From Streptomyces sp. SUK 48 (GTDB lineage Bacteria; Actinomycetota; Actinomycetes; Streptomycetales; Streptomycetaceae): a DNA stretch of 64,000 bases. The notes under the pieces were generated by a model that made no database searches, was not told where the DNA came from, and was given only the letters and a program-made list of their open reading frames with translations. Location of the stretch: assembly GCF_009650765.1 (NCBI RefSeq), contig NZ_CP045740.1, positions 1,550,001-1,614,000 on the forward strand. The letters are read 5' to 3'. The position numbers and the translations under genes are program-made. Below are positions 62,365 through 64,000 of the stretch, in pieces; positions within the stretch are counted from its first letter, which is position 1, and each line of letters opens with the position of its first letter.

Positions 62365-64000
62365 ATGAGCAAGAAGGTGTCCGACCACGTCCTGGAGCGT
62401 CTGCGCGCCTGGGACGTCGAGCAGGTGTTCGCCTATCCGGGCGACGGCATCAACGGACTGCTCGCCGCCTGGGGCCGCGCCGGGGACGAGCCGCGGTTCA
62501 TCCAGTCCCGGCACGAGGAGATGTCCGCGTTCGAGGCGGTCGGGTACGCGAAGTTCAGCGGGCGCCTCGGCGTGTGCGCGGCGACCTCGGGACCGGGCGC
62601 GATCCACCTCCTGAACGGCCTGTACGACGCCAAGCTCGACCATGTGCCGGTGCTGGCGATCGTCGGCCAGACCGACCGCAGCGCGATGGGCGGCTCCTAT
62701 CAGCAGGAGGTCGACCTGCACACGCTGTACAAAGACGTCGCCTCGGAGTTCGTGGAGACGGTGACGGTGCCCGAGCAGCTGCCGAACGTGCTGGACCGGG
62801 CGATCCGCACGGCGTACGCGCGGCGCTGCCCGACCGCGCTGATCATCCCCGGCGATGTGCAGGAGCTGGACTACTCGCCGCCGACCCACGCGTTCAAGAT
62901 GGTGCCCTCCAGCCTGGGCGCGAGCGAGTGGACGGCGACCCCGGCGGACGAGGCGCTGGGCCGGGCCGCGGAGGTGCTGAACGCGGGCGACAAGCCGGCG
63001 ATCCTGATCGGCCAGGGCGCCGCGGGCGCGGTCGAGGAGGTGCGGGAGATCGCGGAGCTGCTCGGCGCGGGCGTCGCCAAGGCGCTGCTCGGCAAGGACG
63101 TGCTCAGCGACGAGCTGCCGTACGTCACCGGGCCGATCGGGCTGCTGGGCAGCCGGCCGTCGTACGAGCTGATGCGGGACTGCGACACGCTGCTGACCAT
63201 CGGCTCCTCGTTCCCGTACGCCCAGTTCCTGCCGGACTTCGGCACAGCGCGCGGCGTGCAGATCGATGTCGATCCGCACATGATCGGGATGCGGTACCCG
63301 TACGAGGTGAATCTCGTCGGCGACGCGCGGGCGACGCTCCGGCGGCTGATCCCGCTGCTGGAGCGGGACCGGGGCGGCCGGGAGTGGTACGACACGGTGG
63401 CCGCGAACGTGCGGCACTGGCACGAGACGATGGAGCGGCGGGCCGGGCTCGCGGCGCAGCCGATCAACCCGGAGTACGTGGCGCGGGCCGTCGATCCGCT
63501 GCTCCCCGAGAACGTGATCCTGACCGCCGATTCGGGCTCGGTGGCCAACTGGTACGCGCGGCACATCACGATGCGGCCCGGTATGCGCGGCTCGCTGTCC
63601 GGGACGCTCGCGACGATGGGGCCCGCGGTGCCGTACGCGATCGGCGCGAAGTTCGCGCACCCGGACCGGCCGGTGGTCGCCCTGGTCGGGGACGGCGCGA
63701 TGCAGATGAACGGTCTCGCGGAGATGATCACCGCGGCCAAGTACCGGGACCGCTGGTCGGACCCCCGGCTGGTGGTCGCGGTGTGGAACAACCAGGACCT
63801 GAACCAGGTGACCTGGGAGATGCGGGCGATGGAGGGTGCGCCGTCCTTCCTGCCCTCGCAGCAGCTCCCGGACGTGCGGTACGCCGACTTCGCCCGGTCG
63901 CTCGGCCTGGAGGGCATCCGGGTGGAGAAGCCGCGGGACGTGGAGGCGGGCTGGCGGGCGGCGCTCGCGGCGGACCGGCCCTGTGTGATCGAGTTCCTGA
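62365..64000 (+). CDS. Thiamine-pyrophosphate-dependent oxidase/decarboxylase (pyruvate oxidase-like), cut by window edge
   Basis: 545 residues visible and still open at the right edge. GGGGAGG lies before the ATG. The TPP fold shows EQVFAYPGDGINGLL, the activating Glu in SRHEEMSAFEAVGYAK, and the cofactor motif GDGAMQMNGLAEMITAAKY ending in WNNQDLN. The middle domain looks FAD/nucleotide-binding-like. It resembles PoxB/pyruvate oxidase and related acetolactate-type enzymes. The acceptor and substrate cannot be decided from the visible part. Confidence 0.88.
   Translation, partial: MSKKVSDHVLERLRAWDVEQVFAYPGDGINGLLAAWGRAGDEPRFIQSRHEEMSAFEAVGYAKFSGRLGVCAATSGPGAIHLLNGLYDAKLDHVPVLAIVGQTDRSAMGGSYQQEVDLHTLYKDVASEFVETVTVPEQLPNVLDRAIRTAYARRCPTALIIPGDVQELDYSPPTHAFKMVPSSLGASEWTATPADEALGRAAEVLNAGDKPAILIGQGAAGAVEEVREIAELLGAGVAKALLGKDVLSDELPYVTGPIGLLGSRPSYELMRDCDTLLTIGSSFPYAQFLPDFGTARGVQIDVDPHMIGMRYPYEVNLVGDARATLRRLIPLLERDRGGREWYDTVAANVRHWHETMERRAGLAAQPINPEYVARAVDPLLPENVILTADSGSVANWYARHITMRPGMRGSLSGTLATMGPAVPYAIGAKFAHPDRPVVALVGDGAMQMNGLAEMITAAKYRDRWSDPRLVVAVWNNQDLNQVTWEMRAMEGAPSFLPSQQLPDVRYADFARSLGLEGIRVEKPRDVEAGWRAALAADRPCVIEFL

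Overview
The base composition (very GC-rich, strong third-position G/C), gene families, GTG/TTG starts and a TTA-containing regulator point to a Streptomyces (or very close actinomycete) chromosome. The window reads from the end of a nonribosomal peptide cluster into an accessory island and then into ordinary chromosomal genes.

Positions 1-21.7 kb (minus strand): one long NRPS operon. It begins with an aspartyl/asparaginyl-tRNA-synthetase-like enzyme (20729-21730). A 4.7 kresidue NRPS follows (A-T, C-A-T, C-A-T, C-[remnant A]-T, C-A-T-TE), then a clavaminate-synthase-like oxygenase, an SDR, both subunits of a B12-dependent glutamate mutase, an FMN glutamate-synthase-like protein, MbtH, a type II thioesterase and a SyrP-like hydroxylase cut by the window edge. 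Together they suggest a peptide containing 3-methylaspartate or 3-methylasparagine plus hydroxylated residues. As given, the NRPS is split by one missing base, and its fourth A domain is reduced to about 100 codons.

21.7-25.9 kb: a 160-bp MITE-like element abutting the stop codon of an HTH gene, small secreted or membrane proteins, and a TrmB/LuxR regulator with a TTA codon, which is a candidate switch for the NRPS cluster.

25.94-31.73 kb: a 5.8-kb island bounded by a 19-bp duplication of the 3' end of tRNA-Leu(GAG). It carries a DUF6879/DUF5753 regulator pair, tiny genes, a serine-recombinase remnant and a compact operon of a 45-aa peptide (broken by one base), a cupin/JmjC oxygenase, an aldo/keto reductase and an APH-like kinase. 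This looks like an undescribed RiPP-type pathway.

32-64 kb: mostly independent genes. They are FabH-like KAS III, FdhD, a decayed SDR, a MarR/quinone-reductase pair with palindromic operators, secreted sialidase, SBF transporter/LysR, a FadD with a TetR-type palindrome, aldo/keto reductase, GH75 chitosanase with a palindromic operator, a divergent pair of secreted proteins (one NucA/NucB-like), methyltransferases, PhyH oxygenase, carbinolamine dehydratase, XRE regulators, OsmC, a membrane phosphodiesterase-like protein, two metallo-beta-lactamase-fold proteins, DedA, a lysine-less aminotransferase homologue and a TPP-dependent oxidase cut by the right edge.

Four otherwise well-formed genes (NRPS, island peptide, NucA-like protein, aminotransferase) are each restored by adding a single G or C to a G/C run. 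This may be a systematic sequencing undercall, and the reader should weigh it before calling them pseudogenes.
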